Positions 62,642 to 64,000 of a DNA stretch of 64,000 nucleotides are shown piece after piece; within the stretch, counting starts at the first letter, position 1; each line of letters opens with the position of its first letter. Source of the DNA: Aequoribacter fuscus (lineage in GTDB: Bacteria > Pseudomonadota > Gammaproteobacteria > Pseudomonadales > Halieaceae); assembly GCF_009910365.1 (NCBI RefSeq), contig NZ_CP036423.1:62001-126000 (forward strand), in the 5' to 3' direction. The notes below the pieces were generated by a model, which made no database searches, was not told the DNA's origin, and worked only from the letters and a program-made list of their open reading frames with translations. Both the position numbers and the translations under genes were made by a program.

Positions 62642-63493
62642 TTAGACCAGAGGCTTGCCGTTTTTGCAGGGGCAGCGAAAGAAGCGATCCTGTTCAAGCT
62701 CGTAAAGCGTTAACGAGCCGCCCCATACACACCCTGTGTCTAAGGCAAGTGCATGCGGTGCGGCGCAACGACCCTCAAGTGCTGCCCAATGGCCAAAGAC
62801 AATGCGATGGTTTTCCGGAATTTGATGGGGATGATTAAACCATGCATCCACGGGCTCGGGTGTTTGAGTCAACGGGTTGGGTAACTCACTTGCCGAGGGG
62901 CTTGGCCCCTTGCTGGTCAAATCGAGTCGGCCCGACGCGGTACAAAAGCGCATGCGAGTGAAGACGTTGGTAATCGAGCGCAGACGTATCACGCCTGTCT
63001 GGGATTCGTCAAAGTAGTCGGGCTCGTTGCCGTACATGGATTCAAAAAACAACGGCGCCTTGCTTGAGCGCAGCATAGCTTGTACTTCGTTGGCATACCC
63101 TTGGGCCTGCTCGAGTGACCAATTTGGCGCAATGCCCGCATGCACCATGGTGACTTGGCTTTGGGTATACATTAACGGCTGCTGTATTAGCCAGCCCAAA
63201 AGGGTGTCGCAGTCTTTGGCTTTTAAGATTTCATCGATGGTATCGCCTTTTGAGGGTTTGCGTACCCCATGGGCCACAGCCAGCAGATGAAGATCGTGAT
63301 TACCTAATACGACCTGAACATGATCTCGCCGTTCATACACAAAACGCAAAGCCTTTAGGCTCCTAGGGCCGCGATTGACAATGTCGCCCACCAGCCACAA
63401 CCGGTCGTGTTGATCGTTAAAGTTTGCCTGTTTCAGCACGCATTTCAGCGGCTTTAAGCAGCCTTGTAAATCGCCGGCAATAAACGTCGCCAT
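62642..63493 (-). CDS. apaH: Bis(5'-nucleosyl)-tetraphosphatase, symmetrical
   Basis: Hydrolyses Ap4A to two ADP and removes Np4 caps from RNA. 283 aa with the phosphoprotein-phosphatase metal motifs FIAGDLQGCLKPL, GDIVNRGPRSLKALR and LGNHDLHLLAVAHG, then VMVHAGIAPNW-type region (here TMVHAGIAPNWSLEQA). GDLQG is the ApaH form. Five bases after apaG, same direction. Confidence 0.96.
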   Translation of the reverse strand: MATFIAGDLQGCLKPLKCVLKQANFNDQHDRLWLVGDIVNRGPRSLKALRFVYERRDHVQVVLGNHDLHLLAVAHGVRKPSKGDTIDEILKAKDCDTLLGWLIQQPLMYTQSQVTMVHAGIAPNWSLEQAQGYANEVQAMLRSSKAPLFFESMYGNEPDYFDESQTGVIRLRSITNVFTRMRFCTASGRLDLTSKGPSPSASELPNPLTQTPEPVDAWFNHPHQIPENHRIVFGHWAALEGRCAAPHALALDTGCVWGGSLTLYELEQDRFFRCPCKNGKPLV

Positions 63494-63498
63494 GGGTG

Positions 63499-63918
63499 TT
63501 AATGCAGAGCCCCGGGCTTGGCTAGCCGAAAGCTTGGGATAGTGACTTTAAACGTGTCTGGAAACGCGCCATGTTCGTGAATGACTTCGAAGGTGTAGTA
63601 GCCTTCCATAAAGCCGATGGGGGTCTCGAAATTTGAGCCGCTGGTGTAGTCATAATGCGCGCCGGGACGCAGAGTCGGCGTTTCGCCAACGACGCCAGCA
63701 CCTTCTACTTCATCAATCTTACCGTTGGCATTGGTGATTTTCCAGTACCGGCGAAGCAGGCGCACGGTTTCCTCGCTGTGGTTTTCGATGCGAATGCGGT
63801 ACGCAAAGCGATACTGTTTGCGCGCTGGATCAGAGTGCATTTCCAGATACTGAGGCTGAGTAAAGACCCGGATATCCAGCTTGGTGACCTCTTTAGTGTC
63901 AGAATTGTTCGATGCCAT
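63499..63918 (-). CDS. apaG: ApaG protein
   Basis: 139-aa cytoplasmic beta-sandwich protein of the ApaG/DUF525 family; role unclear, linked to Ap4A metabolism by synteny. Motifs: YRFAYRIRIENHSEETVRLL, RYWKITNANGKIDEVEGAGV and IGFMEGYYTFEV. The start overlaps the end of rsmA by 20 bp, the order rsmA-apaG-apaH being standard in gammaproteobacteria. Confidence 0.94.
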   Translation of the reverse strand: MASNNSDTKEVTKLDIRVFTQPQYLEMHSDPARKQYRFAYRIRIENHSEETVRLLRRYWKITNANGKIDEVEGAGVVGETPTLRPGAHYDYTSGSNFETPIGFMEGYYTFEVIHEHGAFPDTFKVTIPSFRLAKPGALH

Positions 63919-64000
63919 CGCTCAAAGCTACCCATTGTTCTAAGCTAATTGTTTCAGCGCGTGCGGCTGGATCTATGCCAAAGTGCTCGAGCTGTGCGTC
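63899..64000 (-). CDS. rsmA: 16S rRNA dimethyladenosine transferase, 3' end
   Basis: The last 33 codons run from the window edge to TGA at 63899: FGIDPAARAETISLEQWVAL is the usual KsgA/RsmA tail. The methylase dimethylates two adenosines near the 3' end of 16S rRNA. The bulk of the gene lies outside the window. Overlap with apaG is 20 bp. Confidence 0.88.
   Translation of the reverse strand, partial: DAQLEHFGIDPAARAETISLEQWVALSDGIEQF

Noticed and set aside
1-64000. CRISPR arrays, rRNA genes, prophage or toxin-antitoxin modules
   Set aside because: No regularly spaced repeats, rRNA sequence, phage structural genes or recognisable toxin-antitoxin pairs were seen on either strand.

Overview
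The window looks like a chromosomal segment of a marine-type gammaproteobacterium, near Pseudomonadales/Cellvibrionales. The support is gene order: rpsU-yqeY-dnaG-rpoD opposite tsaD-folB-folK, then cca, apaH-apaG-rsmA; waaA beside tolC; yqiB-cpdA-parE; and four TonB-dependent receptors. Most of it is dense housekeeping DNA with many 1-14 bp gene overlaps. No genus can be named from sequence reading alone.

Layout. 1-6.4 kb: 3' part of waaA, tolC, yqiB, cpdA, parE, a YceI protein. 6.4-8.6 kb: an eight-heme cytochrome c with HEAT and TPR repeats. 8.7-16 kb: MJ1255/VC2487-type glycosyltransferase plus PAP2 phosphatase, a class I amidotransferase, a glyoxalase I-like protein, a LytS/LytR-type two-component system, a GNAT acetyltransferase, a small K+ channel and a RimK-like ATP-grasp ligase. 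16-22.1 kb: methyltransferase behind a copper-type TonB receptor, ogt and an AlkA-like glycosylase head to head, and the glutathione-dependent formaldehyde pair adhC-fghA.

22.2-28.9 kb is the only clearly accessory stretch. It holds a 989-aa TonB receptor, then a graveyard of nested insertion sequences: an ISL3-family transposase pseudogene split in two, with an IS21-type remnant (istB fragment and one end) and a nearly complete IS3-family element between the halves. A 14-bp direct repeat, with weaker similarity beyond it, lies at both outer edges.

28.9-43.7 kb: PuuB-like oxidase with a divergent LysR regulator, a PA3496-like small acidic protein, a shikimate kinase-like protein, gcvT, an amidase, an FAH-family hydrolase, a TonB receptor, PhoD, an OmpR-type two-component system with a Spy/CpxP-like protein, and purU. 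43.7-51 kb: a nine-gene Mrp-type cation/proton antiporter operon with three antiporter-like subunits and a fused MrpA-tail/MrpB protein. 51.3-54.8 kb: SDR enzyme, a fourth TonB receptor, an unknown exported protein. 54.8-64 kb: tRNA-Ile2, rpoD, dnaG, yqeY, rpsU and, divergently, tsaD, folB, folK; then cca, apaH, apaG and the 3' end of rsmA.

Themes: outer-membrane uptake (four TonB receptors, TolC), C1 and formaldehyde metabolism (adhC, fghA, purU, gcvT), alkylation repair (ogt, alkA-like), envelope sensing (OmpR-type pair with Spy) and sodium/proton exchange (Mrp). No CRISPR array, rRNA or recognisable riboswitch was seen. The least ordinary items are the nested insertion sequences, the octaheme-HEAT-TPR cytochrome, the variant Mrp operon and an unexplained structured stretch near 31.7 kb.
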